Source: Deltaproteobacteria bacterium
Lineage (GTDB): Bacteria > Myxococcota_A > UBA796 > SXON01
NCBI GenBank assembly: GCA_947445035.1
Contig: CANFCK010000004.1
Location: forward strand, 186,001-250,000
Length of the DNA stretch: 64,000 nucleotides
Direction of reading: 5' to 3'
The notes under the pieces were generated by a model, which saw nothing but the letters and a program-made list of their open reading frames with translations, was not told the DNA's origin and did no database searches. Positions within the stretch are counted from its first letter, which is position 1. Every line of letters begins with the position of its first letter. The position numbers and the translations under genes are program-made. Below are positions 26,608 to 34,167 of the stretch, piece by piece.

Positions 26608-27654
26608 TTACAGCAGCCAGCTGAGTAGAACGGCGGCCTGCACCGGCTCACGATTCGCGGCCTGCGGGATCACGCGAGACTTGGGGCCATCCAACACGGA
26701 ATCGGTCACGATGACGTTCCGCCGGACGGGCAGGCAGTGCAGAAAGGCCGTTGCGGTGCGCATCGCTTCGTCGCCCACGGTCCAATTTCCGTGCTCGGCC
26801 GCAAGGGCGGCATGGGCGTCGCGGTCCTCGGCCGCCCAACCCTTGGCGTAGACGACCAGGGCTCCCTTGGTCGCTTCGGCTTGATTCCGGGTCAGCGTCA
26901 ACTTCGCGCCGGTGTCGGCGGCGAAGCCAGCGACCCGGTCCATCTCCTCGGCGTCGAGATCAAAGCCCACGGGGGCCGCGACGTGCAGATCTGCTCCGCC
27001 CAGAATGGCCGCCCGGACCACGGAGAGCGGCACTGCTTGCGGCAGCGGCTTGGGGTGGGGCGCCCATGTCAAACAGATCTTTTTGCCCTGGAAACTGTTG
27101 CCTCCGCCGAGATCGGCCATGGTGAGCTGATCAGCGAGGCCCTGGCACGGATGGGCGAGCGCGGACTCCAGGTTGATGAGGGGCGCGCCGGCGTAGCGGG
27201 AGAAGGCACGAATCACCGTTTCGTCCCGGTTGTGCGTCCGTGGAAACGCTCGGACCGCCAAGACATCGGCGTACGATGAAAGCACCGGTGCCGCTTCCTT
27301 GACGTGCTCCGCAGTGTTTCCGTTCATCACGACCCCTTCGTCGAACTCCATCTTCCAGGTGGCCTCGCCCCCTTGAAGGTAGACGAAATGGCCGCCGCAG
27401 CGGCCCGTCGCCACTTCCATCGAGGTGTGGGTGCGCAGCGAAGGATCGAAGAAAAGCCCGGCGACCGCGCGACCAAGCAGAGGCCGCATCCGGCCGATCT
27501 CGAGGCGATTGGCGCGATAGATCCGCGCGACGTCCAAAAGCGCGCGGGTGCCGTCAACCCCTGGTTCGAGGCCGTCGATGAGCCGACTGCCGCGCCAGTG
27601 CGTGCGGACGCGGGCGACGGCTTCGTAAAGGCGGGTTTCGAGGGTGGGCGTCAT
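26608..27654 (-). CDS. argF': N-acyl (succinyl/acetyl) ornithine carbamoyltransferase
   Basis: A 348-residue carbamoyltransferase of the AOTCase/SOTCase branch, not ordinary OTCase. Evidence is LTWAPHPKPL (195-204), HPCQGLADQLTM and HCLPVRRN (306-313) in place of the OTCase HCLPAHRG-type motif. The C-terminal NWTVGDEAM and IPQAANREPV resemble Bacteroides succinylornithine enzymes. In the segment NGNTAEH the selectivity position holds Ala115. Xanthomonas acetylornithine enzymes have Glu there and Bacteroides succinylornithine enzymes have Pro; Ala at that position favours succinyl substrates. The carbamoyl-phosphate loop reads SLRTHTS (usually RTR). It is coupled to argD by ATGA. Confidence 0.9.
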   Translation of the reverse strand: MTPTLETRLYEAVARVRTHWRGSRLIDGLEPGVDGTRALLDVARIYRANRLEIGRMRPLLGRAVAGLFFDPSLRTHTSMEVATGRCGGHFVYLQGGEATWKMEFDEGVVMNGNTAEHVKEAAPVLSSYADVLAVRAFPRTHNRDETVIRAFSRYAGAPLINLESALAHPCQGLADQLTMADLGGGNSFQGKKICLTWAPHPKPLPQAVPLSVVRAAILGGADLHVAAPVGFDLDAEEMDRVAGFAADTGAKLTLTRNQAEATKGALVVYAKGWAAEDRDAHAALAAEHGNWTVGDEAMRTATAFLHCLPVRRNVIVTDSVLDGPKSRVIPQAANREPVQAAVLLSWLL

Positions 27655-28799
27655 GGCAGGCTCCGAATGGCGGAGGCGAGCGCATCGATCGCCTCGAAGG
27701 GAAGGTTCAAGGGGGGCATCAGCCGCATGACCGTGGGAACGTCACTGCCGCCGACGATGAAGCCCAGCTCACGAAGCGCCGCGACCCGGGGTTTGACGGC
27801 GTCGGGAAAGACCAGCCCGAGCAGGCCGCCGTGGCCACGGACCTCGCCAGGGAACGCCGCTCGAACACGCGTTTCCAGCTCGCGTGCGCGCGCCACGAGA
27901 CCCTCGGATGCGATGACGTGCTGGGTGGCCAGCAGCGCGGCACAGGCGAGGGGACCGGCGCCAAAGGTCGTGCCCTGGTCGCCTGCTTTTACGGCGCGTG
28001 CGATGGCGTCAGCAACCAGCGTCACTCCCACTGGGAAGCCGCCCGCCGCGCTCTTCGCGCTGGTAACGAGATCAGCGCGCACGTCGTAGAAATCCGCGGC
28101 GAAGTTGGCGCCCAGCCGTCCCCAGGCGGTCTGGACCTCGTCCAGGATCAACAGCGCACCCGACCGGTCGCACTCAGCACGCAGCCCATGGAGGAATTCC
28201 CGCGTCGCGGTGCGCATGCCGGCCAGGGACTGAATCGGCTCCAGGATCACGGCCGCGACGCGCTCATCGAGGCGCGGCACCTCGCCGAAGGGCACAAAGC
28301 GGGTGTGGCCGTACTCGGGGAGCGCGTAGCGGCGGTACTTCTCGCTGTGGGTGACGGCGAGCGCGCCGAGGGTGCGCCCGTGGAACGACCCCTCGAAGGC
28401 GACGACCTCGGTGCGACCGGTGTGATGGCGGGCCAACTTCAGTGCGGTCTCGTTGGCTTCGGCGCCAGAGTTGCTCAGGAAAACGCGGCTCAGGTTCTCC
28501 GGCGCGAATTCGACCAGCGCGCGACAGGCCGCCGTGCGGATCGGACAGTGGACGACGTTGCTGTAGAACACGAGCCGCTCGGCCTGTTCGGCCACGATGC
28601 GCCGCCAGGTGGGGTGACTATGCCCGATGAGCGCTACGGCGTGGCCGCCGTAGAAGTCCCAGTACCAGCGTCCGTCCGCGGTCTGGACCCGGCTGCCCTC
28701 GCCCTTGACCACATGCAACGGGAGCTTGTCGTAGGTGGCGAGCTGCCAGTCCGCTTCGGAGCCCGGCTCGCCAACCAGTTCGTCGAGGGTCACGCTCAT
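27651..28799 (-). CDS. argD: N-acylornithine aminotransferase
   Basis: 382 residues from ATG 28799, overlapping the argC stop by 4 nt (ATGA). It is a class III PLP aminotransferase. Visible are FLSNSGAEANETALKLAR, the aromatic/PLP region FEGSFHGRTLGAL, the PLP Asp in LLILDEVQTAWGR, the Schiff-base Lys in LVTSAKSAAGGFPVG and the phosphate-binding GTTFGAGPLACAAL. It converts N-acylglutamate semialdehyde to N-acylornithine with glutamate as donor. The usual EPIQGEGG reads EPIQSLAGM, an altered loop. Position between argC and the carbamoyltransferase gives the expected pathway order. Confidence 0.93.
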   Translation of the reverse strand: MSVTLDELVGEPGSEADWQLATYDKLPLHVVKGEGSRVQTADGRWYWDFYGGHAVALIGHSHPTWRRIVAEQAERLVFYSNVVHCPIRTAACRALVEFAPENLSRVFLSNSGAEANETALKLARHHTGRTEVVAFEGSFHGRTLGALAVTHSEKYRRYALPEYGHTRFVPFGEVPRLDERVAAVILEPIQSLAGMRTATREFLHGLRAECDRSGALLILDEVQTAWGRLGANFAADFYDVRADLVTSAKSAAGGFPVGVTLVADAIARAVKAGDQGTTFGAGPLACAALLATQHVIASEGLVARARELETRVRAAFPGEVRGHGGLLGLVFPDAVKPRVAALRELGFIVGGSDVPTVMRLMPPLNLPFEAIDALASAIRSLP

Positions 28800-29749
28800 G
28801 GCACTGCTCCGATGCGGTCCAGGCCGAGGTCCATGCGCCAGCCCATCCGCAAGTTCAGGTTCGCGACGGCTTGGGTGGCGGCGCCTCGGCAGAGGTTGTC
28901 GATGGCGCACTGCACGACAGTGACGCCGTCGCCCTCGATCACGCCGATGTCGGCGCGCGGGCTTCCGAGCACGTGAAGCAGCTCGGGAGGCCGGTCGATC
29001 ACGCGAACCAGGGGGTTGTGTTGGTAAGAGGAGTCCCAAATCCGGCGCGGCACGGCGGGCAGGGTCATCGTCACCAGGATGCCGCGACGAAAGGGGCCGG
29101 ACATCGGGACGAAGTCGAGCTTGATGTCGCCGACCGCGTTTTCGACTTCGGGGACGTGCTGGTGGCCCAGGACCTTGTAGGCCCGGAGATTCTCGGCACG
29201 AAGCGGGTGGTGGGTGGTGTCGCCGGGTGTGGCTCCGCTGCCGGTGCTGCCGGTGATGCCGACGGCTGCGACACGACCGCTGATTTTTCCGGAGAGCGGA
29301 AGCAGGGCCAGCGCGAGCGCGGTGGCAAAACACCCCGGATTCGCGATGCGGGCGGCGCCGAGGAGGCGCTCCGGACCGAGTTCAGGGAGCCCGTAGAGCC
29401 AAGGCTCACCATCTCGGACGAAGCCGTAGTTGGCGAGGTGCTGCGCCGGTGGAAGGCGGTGGTCGCCGCTCAGGTCGATGATCAACTCCGCACTGAGCGA
29501 AGGGGCCAGCTTGGCGGCCTCGCCGTGGGGGAGGCACAAGAAGTAGGCGTCGGCCTCGGGCGGCTCTGCTTGGAGGACCACCGACTGCCCGTAGAACTGC
29601 GGCCACAGCGCTGCGAGTGGCTTGCCAGCGTGTTTGTGGGCGGTCGCGCCCACGACCTCCACCGCGGGGTGGCCCAAGAGCCAACGCAACGTTTCGGCAC
29701 CGGTGTAGCCGGAGGCCCCCACGACGGCGACCCGCAGCTTGTCACGCAC
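28796..29749 (-). CDS. argC: N-acetyl-gamma-glutamyl-phosphate reductase
   Basis: 317 residues from GTG 29749. The N-terminal Rossmann motif VAVVGASGYTGAETLRWL binds NADPH. Catalytic Cys140 lies in IANPGCFATALALALLPL, and the conserved His region HQHVPEVENAV follows. Length is in the short-form ArgC range. It reduces N-acylglutamyl phosphate to the semialdehyde. The start overlaps the upstream P-loop gene by 8 nt and the end overlaps argD by 4 nt, so P-loop gene, argC, argD and the carbamoyltransferase form one tightly coupled operon. Confidence 0.95.
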   Translation of the reverse strand: MRDKLRVAVVGASGYTGAETLRWLLGHPAVEVVGATAHKHAGKPLAALWPQFYGQSVVLQAEPPEADAYFLCLPHGEAAKLAPSLSAELIIDLSGDHRLPPAQHLANYGFVRDGEPWLYGLPELGPERLLGAARIANPGCFATALALALLPLSGKISGRVAAVGITGSTGSGATPGDTTHHPLRAENLRAYKVLGHQHVPEVENAVGDIKLDFVPMSGPFRRGILVTMTLPAVPRRIWDSSYQHNPLVRVIDRPPELLHVLGSPRADIGVIEGDGVTVVQCAIDNLCRGAATQAVANLNLRMGWRMDLGLDRIGAVP

Positions 29750-30806
29750 GGAGGCCCGCTCCGATGAGTTCTGCGACTTTCGCCGCGAGGGCGTCCCCCT
29801 GAGAGCGGGCGTTGATCGCCGGTAGTCCCAGGGTCTCCTCGACGAAGATCCGCCCGACCGCGTTGTCGGTCTGCGGCCCCGAGATCACCGAAATCGCCAG
29901 CCCCAGATCGTCGCGGAAGTACTTCGCCGCGCCCCAAGCGCCGACCGGATCGTTGGCGCAGAGCACGTGGACTTTGGTGAGGGCCATCAGGTCTTTTGCC
30001 CGCAGGATCTCTTCGACGCCGTACTCCCCCATCACCCCGTCGCCCAGCTCCACGATGATGACGTCGACGCTGAGCCCGTGTACGACCTCGTTGAGCGCTT
30101 TGACCAGGCCGCGGGCCACCGGAAGCGAGGTCTGCCGCCGCGTGGACACGATCCCCGCGTCGTTGAACGACAGCGCCCGCACCGCGCCCACGTCCTCCAT
30201 CTTCAGCGTGTCGCGACGCAGCGACACGCCGGTGAGCTTCGCCGCACCGACACGGAGCCCTCGGCGGGTGAGGCCGCGGATGATCTCGCACGCGGCGAAG
30301 GTCTTTCCGGCGTTCATGCACGTGCCGCTGATCGCGACGATGGGAACGCTGCGATCGACGTGATCGGCGCTTGGCAGCGCGTTCGACTTGATGCTCGCGG
30401 GCACGCCTCGCCGCTCGCCAAGGTGCGGGAACGTGAGCACCTGGCCGAGCACCTCCACCCTACATGCAGGCCCGACGTCAGGATTGAAGCTGGTGCACAA
30501 CCCGACCACCCCGCCGAGATTCAACAGGTGCAGGATGTCCCCGACCTTCACTTCCTTGGGAACAACACCGATATAGCCGTGGAGCGCGCGCCGCTCGCCG
30601 AGCACGCCGGCGATGATGTCGCCCTCGTTGACGGTCGCCATGCGGCCGTGAACGTCTTCGAGTTCGTTGTAGACGTTCTTCCGGTCGAGTGCCCGCACGG
30701 CCACCACGCTGCCTTCTTCCGCGGCGACGGTGACGCTGAGCGTGACCTCGCGCGCAAGTTTGCAATTTCTCGTGGCCGACGCGATCTTGTTGAGCAGGAC
30801 TTTCAA
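29742..30806 (-). CDS. P-loop NTPase-domain protein of the arginine operon, function unknown
   Basis: 354 residues from TTG 30806. Residues 1-150 form a beta-rich domain (GYIGVVPKEVKVGDI) of no recognised family. From 155 a P-loop domain begins with AISGTCMNAGKTFAACEII (GxxxNxGKT, 161-169), followed by GLRVGAAKLTGVSLRRD, and VDVIIVELGDGVMGEYGV as a possible Walker B. The pattern recalls the SIMIBI/DUF1611-like group, whose DgcN members acylate D-glutamate, but the similarity is weak and from memory. It overlaps argC by 8 nt as first gene of the argC-D-F' unit. A role in making or regulating the N-acylated intermediate is inference. Confidence 0.7.
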   Translation of the reverse strand: MKVLLNKIASATRNCKLAREVTLSVTVAAEEGSVVAVRALDRKNVYNELEDVHGRMATVNEGDIIAGVLGERRALHGYIGVVPKEVKVGDILHLLNLGGVVGLCTSFNPDVGPACRVEVLGQVLTFPHLGERRGVPASIKSNALPSADHVDRSVPIVAISGTCMNAGKTFAACEIIRGLTRRGLRVGAAKLTGVSLRRDTLKMEDVGAVRALSFNDAGIVSTRRQTSLPVARGLVKALNEVVHGLSVDVIIVELGDGVMGEYGVEEILRAKDLMALTKVHVLCANDPVGAWGAAKYFRDDLGLAISVISGPQTDNAVGRIFVEETLGLPAINARSQGDALAAKVAELIGAGLRA

Positions 30807-30834
30807 GGCCGACCCGGGAGAGGCGGCGCGGCTA

Positions 30835-31467
30835 TCACTTCCTCGTCAGCGATGCCTCGGCCGACAGCGAAAGCGACGCGGCCGACAGCGAAAACTCCAA
30901 GGACGCGGCGGAAAGAGTGGACCACGCCACGCTGCCTTGGGCGTCGGTGTCCCAGCCGTTGGTCGAAGCCACGAGCACCTCGCCCGTCCACGAAGCCTGC
31001 TCGACCGCGTCGTTGACCGGCGTGGCGCTCAGCGTCTCGCCAAGCAGCCGCTGGGCCAGGGCGTCGTCGGCATCCGGGGTGCACGCCAGTGTCCAGGTGA
31101 ACTGAAGGGTGGTGCGCACCCCTGTCACCGGGCAAAACAAGGCGTAGGCGTACGGCGTACCTTCGTAGACCGCTGTCGCCTCCACGTCGGCCATCCCCGA
31201 CCAGCTCCCGTCGGCGTCGAAGATCCCGTCGCAGTCGTCGTCGAGGCCGTTGAACACCTCGGTGGCGCCGGGGTGCACATCGGCGTTGAGATCCATACAG
31301 TCTTCGCCCGCGGGGTAGCCGTCGGCATCGAGGTCGCGAGGGGGCGATCCCGTGTCTGCGGTGTCGGCAGTATCGACCTTCCCGGAGCCTCCGTTTGAAT
31401 CATCGGTGACGATGGTCTGGGAGGTGCACGCGGTCAGGAGGATCAGCACGGCCGAAGCGTAGCCCAC
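30835..31467 (-). CDS. MopE-motif lipoprotein
   Basis: 210 residues from GTG 31467. The signal peptide ends with lipobox LTAC, followed by a Thr/Asp/Gly linker (KVDTADTADTGSPP) and one MopE-like metal-binding unit (DLDADGYPAGEDCMDLN to GLDDDCDG). The remaining 120 residues form a soluble domain ending in a Ser/Leu/Ala repeat (SAASLEFSLSAASLSL). It is probably surface- or periplasm-exposed and calcium-binding. It lies 28 nt upstream of the P-loop gene on the same strand, yet its composition suggests no link to arginine synthesis. Confidence 0.75.
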   Translation of the reverse strand: MGYASAVLILLTACTSQTIVTDDSNGGSGKVDTADTADTGSPPRDLDADGYPAGEDCMDLNADVHPGATEVFNGLDDDCDGIFDADGSWSGMADVEATAVYEGTPYAYALFCPVTGVRTTLQFTWTLACTPDADDALAQRLLGETLSATPVNDAVEQASWTGEVLVASTNGWDTDAQGSVAWSTLSAASLEFSLSAASLSLSAEASLTRK

Positions 31468-31477
31468 GATGGCCCGA

Positions 31478-32488
31478 CTACGCGACGATCGGGTTGAGGC
31501 GGGACTTCAGGAAGGCGACGGCCTCGCCTTCGGAGCGATTGGGCGCTTCCGGCAGTCGCACCATGCGGCGGGCCAGCCAGGTGTAGCGACCGAGCATCAA
31601 GTACAGCCACACCTGGAAAAAGTCGATGCCTTCGAACACGATCGCGTCCTGGCGCCCGTACTCGGCCCGATTCGCCTCGAACTCCGCCGGGTACTCGGTG
31701 TAGTGGGTGCGGGGCTTGATGTGGTGGAGAATATGGTAACCGTCATTGAAACAACGGCGGTTGTACCTGCTGTTGATACAGGTGATCGAGTTGAGGTAGG
31801 GGTTGGCGGGGTCGGCCGCGCCCACAAATGCGTGTTGCCCCCAATTGCCAGCCATCATCAACATCCGGATGGTCAGCACCGGGACGACGAACACGATGAG
31901 CGTTGCCTGCCAATTCACCACGCACAAAAGCGCGATCGTCAACCAAAACGCTCCTTCGCCGACGAGGAGCCGCTGGAGCAGCTTCCGATTTTCCTTGCGA
32001 CGGTGGTAGTGGGCCAAGAGCGGCAGCCCGACGAACAAGAACGAGAAGAAGTAGTGGAGCCAGCCTCGGACACTGTCCCGTTGGTAGGGCAGGGTCGTGG
32101 ACAGGTCGTCGACCAGATTGTTCTCAGGATGGTGCATGCCCATGTGGTGGGCGAAGTAGGATTCCGGCGTCTGCCCGAAGAACGGGCCGATCAGCCAAGG
32201 GATGATTTGGTTGAGCCGGCGGTCGCGGTAAAGGGCCCGGTGGCTGGTACAGTGCAGCATCAGGATGAACCGATCCACCAGGCCAAAACCCCACGCCGCC
32301 CAGTAGAATGGCGCCGCCATCCACACCCGCTCGTCCAAGAAGAACAGGCCGATCGCGAGGACCTGAAAGGCGAGACAGGAAAGGCTCAATCGAGCGAACT
32401 CCAGGTCGCGGGGGTCGTTGAGCAGGCCGACGAGCCAGCGATCAAGAGCGGAGCGGGCCGGCCGGGCCAAGGTGGAGTCGGTGTTCAC
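31478..32488 (-). CDS. Membrane fatty-acid desaturase family protein
   Basis: 336 residues from GTG 32488 (VNTDSTLARP); longer starts would run into argG. The three di-iron histidine boxes are present: HCTSH, HHMGMHH and HILHH, plus NWGQHAF between the second and third. Four to five hydrophobic segments (for example FLFVGLPLLAH and WQATLIVFVVPVL) place it in the cytoplasmic membrane. It would introduce a double bond or hydroxyl into an acyl chain. It lies between argG and the MopE lipoprotein on the same strand, 86 nt after argG; the combination looks incidental. Confidence 0.87.
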   Translation of the reverse strand: MNTDSTLARPARSALDRWLVGLLNDPRDLEFARLSLSCLAFQVLAIGLFFLDERVWMAAPFYWAAWGFGLVDRFILMLHCTSHRALYRDRRLNQIIPWLIGPFFGQTPESYFAHHMGMHHPENNLVDDLSTTLPYQRDSVRGWLHYFFSFLFVGLPLLAHYHRRKENRKLLQRLLVGEGAFWLTIALLCVVNWQATLIVFVVPVLTIRMLMMAGNWGQHAFVGAADPANPYLNSITCINSRYNRRCFNDGYHILHHIKPRTHYTEYPAEFEANRAEYGRQDAIVFEGIDFFQVWLYLMLGRYTWLARRMVRLPEAPNRSEGEAVAFLKSRLNPIVA

Positions 32489-32574
32489 GGGGGGGACGGG
32501 TACCACATTTGTGCAGGCGTCGTGGGCCCGGCGTGTCAGCGAAGTGTGGAGGCGGCGCGAATGCTTGGGCAGAC

Positions 32575-33750
32575 CTACCCTCGGAGCAGGCGAGCGCGCT
32601 CGGCCAATACGCCCTGCAAGCCGTACACGTTGCTGAAGCCGCGCGCGTCCTCGTTGGACCACAGACGGTTGGACTCGCCGTAGGTGCCTACGCGCGCGTC
32701 CATCAGCGACCAGGGCGAGCGCACGCCGTGCACTTCGACACGTCCCTGCTCGACATGCACTCGGACATCGCCGGTGACACGGGTCTGGGATGAGGCTAAA
32801 AAGGCCTCGACGTCGCGCATGACGGGGTCGAAATACAGCCCCTCGTGGAGCCAGGCTCCGTAGGTGGCGCCGAGGACCTCTTTCTGGGTGAGCTGCAGCC
32901 GGGTGAGCACGAGCTTTTCCAGCTCACGATGCGCATCGAGGAGGATCGCTGCGGCGGGCGCCTCGAAGGCGACCCGGCCCTTGATCCCGAGGATCGTGTC
33001 GCCAAGGTGCATGCCGCGGCCGACACCGTGGCGCGCGCCGAGGGCGTTGAGCGCCTCAACGGTGGCGAGCCCGCCTACGACGTCACCCGCATCAAAGCTC
33101 ACGACCACGTCCTCGCCACCGGCCGGAGCGGCAGCGGGCGCAGCGGTGGTCGGCCACGCCGCATCTGGGAGCCACGCCCAGGAGTCGTGGGTCTCTTTCC
33201 CGCCGATGGTGACGCCCCACAGCCCCTGGTTCACCGAATAGGTACGTCGTTCGGCCGAAATCGGGAAGCCCGCCTCTGCAAGGTAGGCGGCGCTGGTCTC
33301 GCGGAGGATTCCCTCGTCTCGAATCGGCGTGAGGATGTGGGCCCCTGGCAAGAGCGTTCGAATCGCGACATCGAAGCGGATCTGGTCGTTTCCTGCGCCG
33401 GTGCTGCCGTGGCAGACGGCATCTGCGCCCAGCTCCTTCGCCGTTTCGGCGACGACCTGGGCCTGAACCACACGCTCGGCGCCGACGCACAGTGGGTACA
33501 CGCCGCCGCGCCGCACGTTGGCCTTGATCAACCAGGCGATGTGTTGCCGGAATACCCGCTCGCGTGCGTCGATGCAGCGGTATTCCGTGGCGCCCATCGC
33601 ACGCGCACGTGTCGCGATCATGTCACGCTCGGCAGCGTCGAACCCGCCGGTGTCGACGCTGACGGCGATGACCTCGTGTCCCTCACGGCAAAGCCGACAG
33701 AGCAGGTAGGAGGTGTCGAGTCCCCCCGAATAAGCGAGCAGCACGCGCAT
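32575..33750 (-). CDS. argG: Argininosuccinate synthase
   Basis: 391 residues from ATG 33750 with an AGGGGAC leader. The N-type ATP pyrophosphatase P-loop AYSGGLDTSYLL is at the N-terminus. Citrulline/aspartate-binding segments GSTGAGNDQIRF and YSVNQGLWGVTIGG follow. It joins citrulline and aspartate using ATP to argininosuccinate, the step before ArgH. It is separated from the rest of the arg genes by a desaturase and a lipoprotein. Two strong hairpins lie in its 5' leader (33788-33854), so leader-based control is possible. Confidence 0.95.
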   Translation of the reverse strand: MRVLLAYSGGLDTSYLLCRLCREGHEVIAVSVDTGGFDAAERDMIATRARAMGATEYRCIDARERVFRQHIAWLIKANVRRGGVYPLCVGAERVVQAQVVAETAKELGADAVCHGSTGAGNDQIRFDVAIRTLLPGAHILTPIRDEGILRETSAAYLAEAGFPISAERRTYSVNQGLWGVTIGGKETHDSWAWLPDAAWPTTAAPAAAPAGGEDVVVSFDAGDVVGGLATVEALNALGARHGVGRGMHLGDTILGIKGRVAFEAPAAAILLDAHRELEKLVLTRLQLTQKEVLGATYGAWLHEGLYFDPVMRDVEAFLASSQTRVTGDVRVHVEQGRVEVHGVRSPWSLMDARVGTYGESNRLWSNEDARGFSNVYGLQGVLAERARLLRG

Positions 33751-33787
33751 CGTCGTCCCCTGAAGCGGCGCGCCTATCCAGAAACAC

Positions 33788-33811
33788 GGGGAAGGGGCGA
33801 GCCCCTTCCCC
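33788..33811. repeat. Perfect 10-bp hairpin in the argG leader
   Basis: GGGGAAGGGG (33788-33797), a 4-nt loop CGAG, and CCCCTTCCCC (33802-33811) form a perfect stem. No T-run follows on either strand, so it does not look like a simple intrinsic terminator. It lies 37 nt upstream of the argG start. Confidence 0.8.
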
Positions 33812-33826
33812 TGGCGCGGCGTTCCC

Positions 33827-33854
33827 GCAGGCGGGGCGCAGGCGCCCCGCCTGC
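33827..33854. repeat. Perfect 12-bp hairpin in the argG leader
   Basis: GCAGGCGGGGCG (33827-33838) and CGCCCCGCCTGC (33843-33854) pair fully around a 4-nt loop CAGG. It is the second of two tandem hairpins between argG and the divergent small membrane protein, also without a T-run. Confidence 0.8.
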
Positions 33855-33931
33855 GCCCCGAATCGCGTGAATAACGCGCCTCGGGCGCCGCTCTCGCCAT
33901 CCCCCGGAGCGCAGTGGGGTACGCTCTGACG

Positions 33932-34135
33932 ATGGACCTATCTCCGGCGTCGATGGCCTTCGGCATCCTCTTCGGCTGCTACGGGCTGATGTGCGTCCAG
34001 ATCGGCAAACGTCGGCAGGCGGCGAGGCCGCTGGTCATCGGCTTTTCCCTGATGGCGCTCAGCTTTGTGGGGAGCACCTGGTGGAGCTGGCCGCTGGCCA
34101 TTCTACTGGCCTTCGGCGCATTCTTGCCGCTATAG
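33932..34135 (+). CDS. Small two-helix membrane protein
   Basis: 67 residues from ATG 33932 (GTG 33914 is an alternative). Two hydrophobic segments (about 6-25 and 37-66, the latter with WWSWPLAILLAFGAFLPL) are separated by a basic loop QIGKRRQAARP. Size and positive-inside pattern fit a small integral membrane protein; no family is recognised. It is divergent from argG and convergent with the propeller protein. Confidence 0.6.
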   Translation: MDLSPASMAFGILFGCYGLMCVQIGKRRQAARPLVIGFSLMALSFVGSTWWSWPLAILLAFGAFLPL

Positions 34136-34167
34136 GTCAGCTTGCGTCGCGACGTCATGTGGGCCCA

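Noticed and set aside
26608..27654. Carbamoyltransferase considered as ordinary ornithine carbamoyltransferase (argF)
   Set aside because: HCLPVRRN and LTWAPHPKPL are characteristic of the acylornithine branch, and the OTCase HCLPAHRG and SMG-type motifs are absent.
33788..33854. Tandem hairpins considered as intrinsic terminators
   Set aside because: Neither stem is followed by a T-run in either direction, and they lie upstream of argG, not after a gene end.
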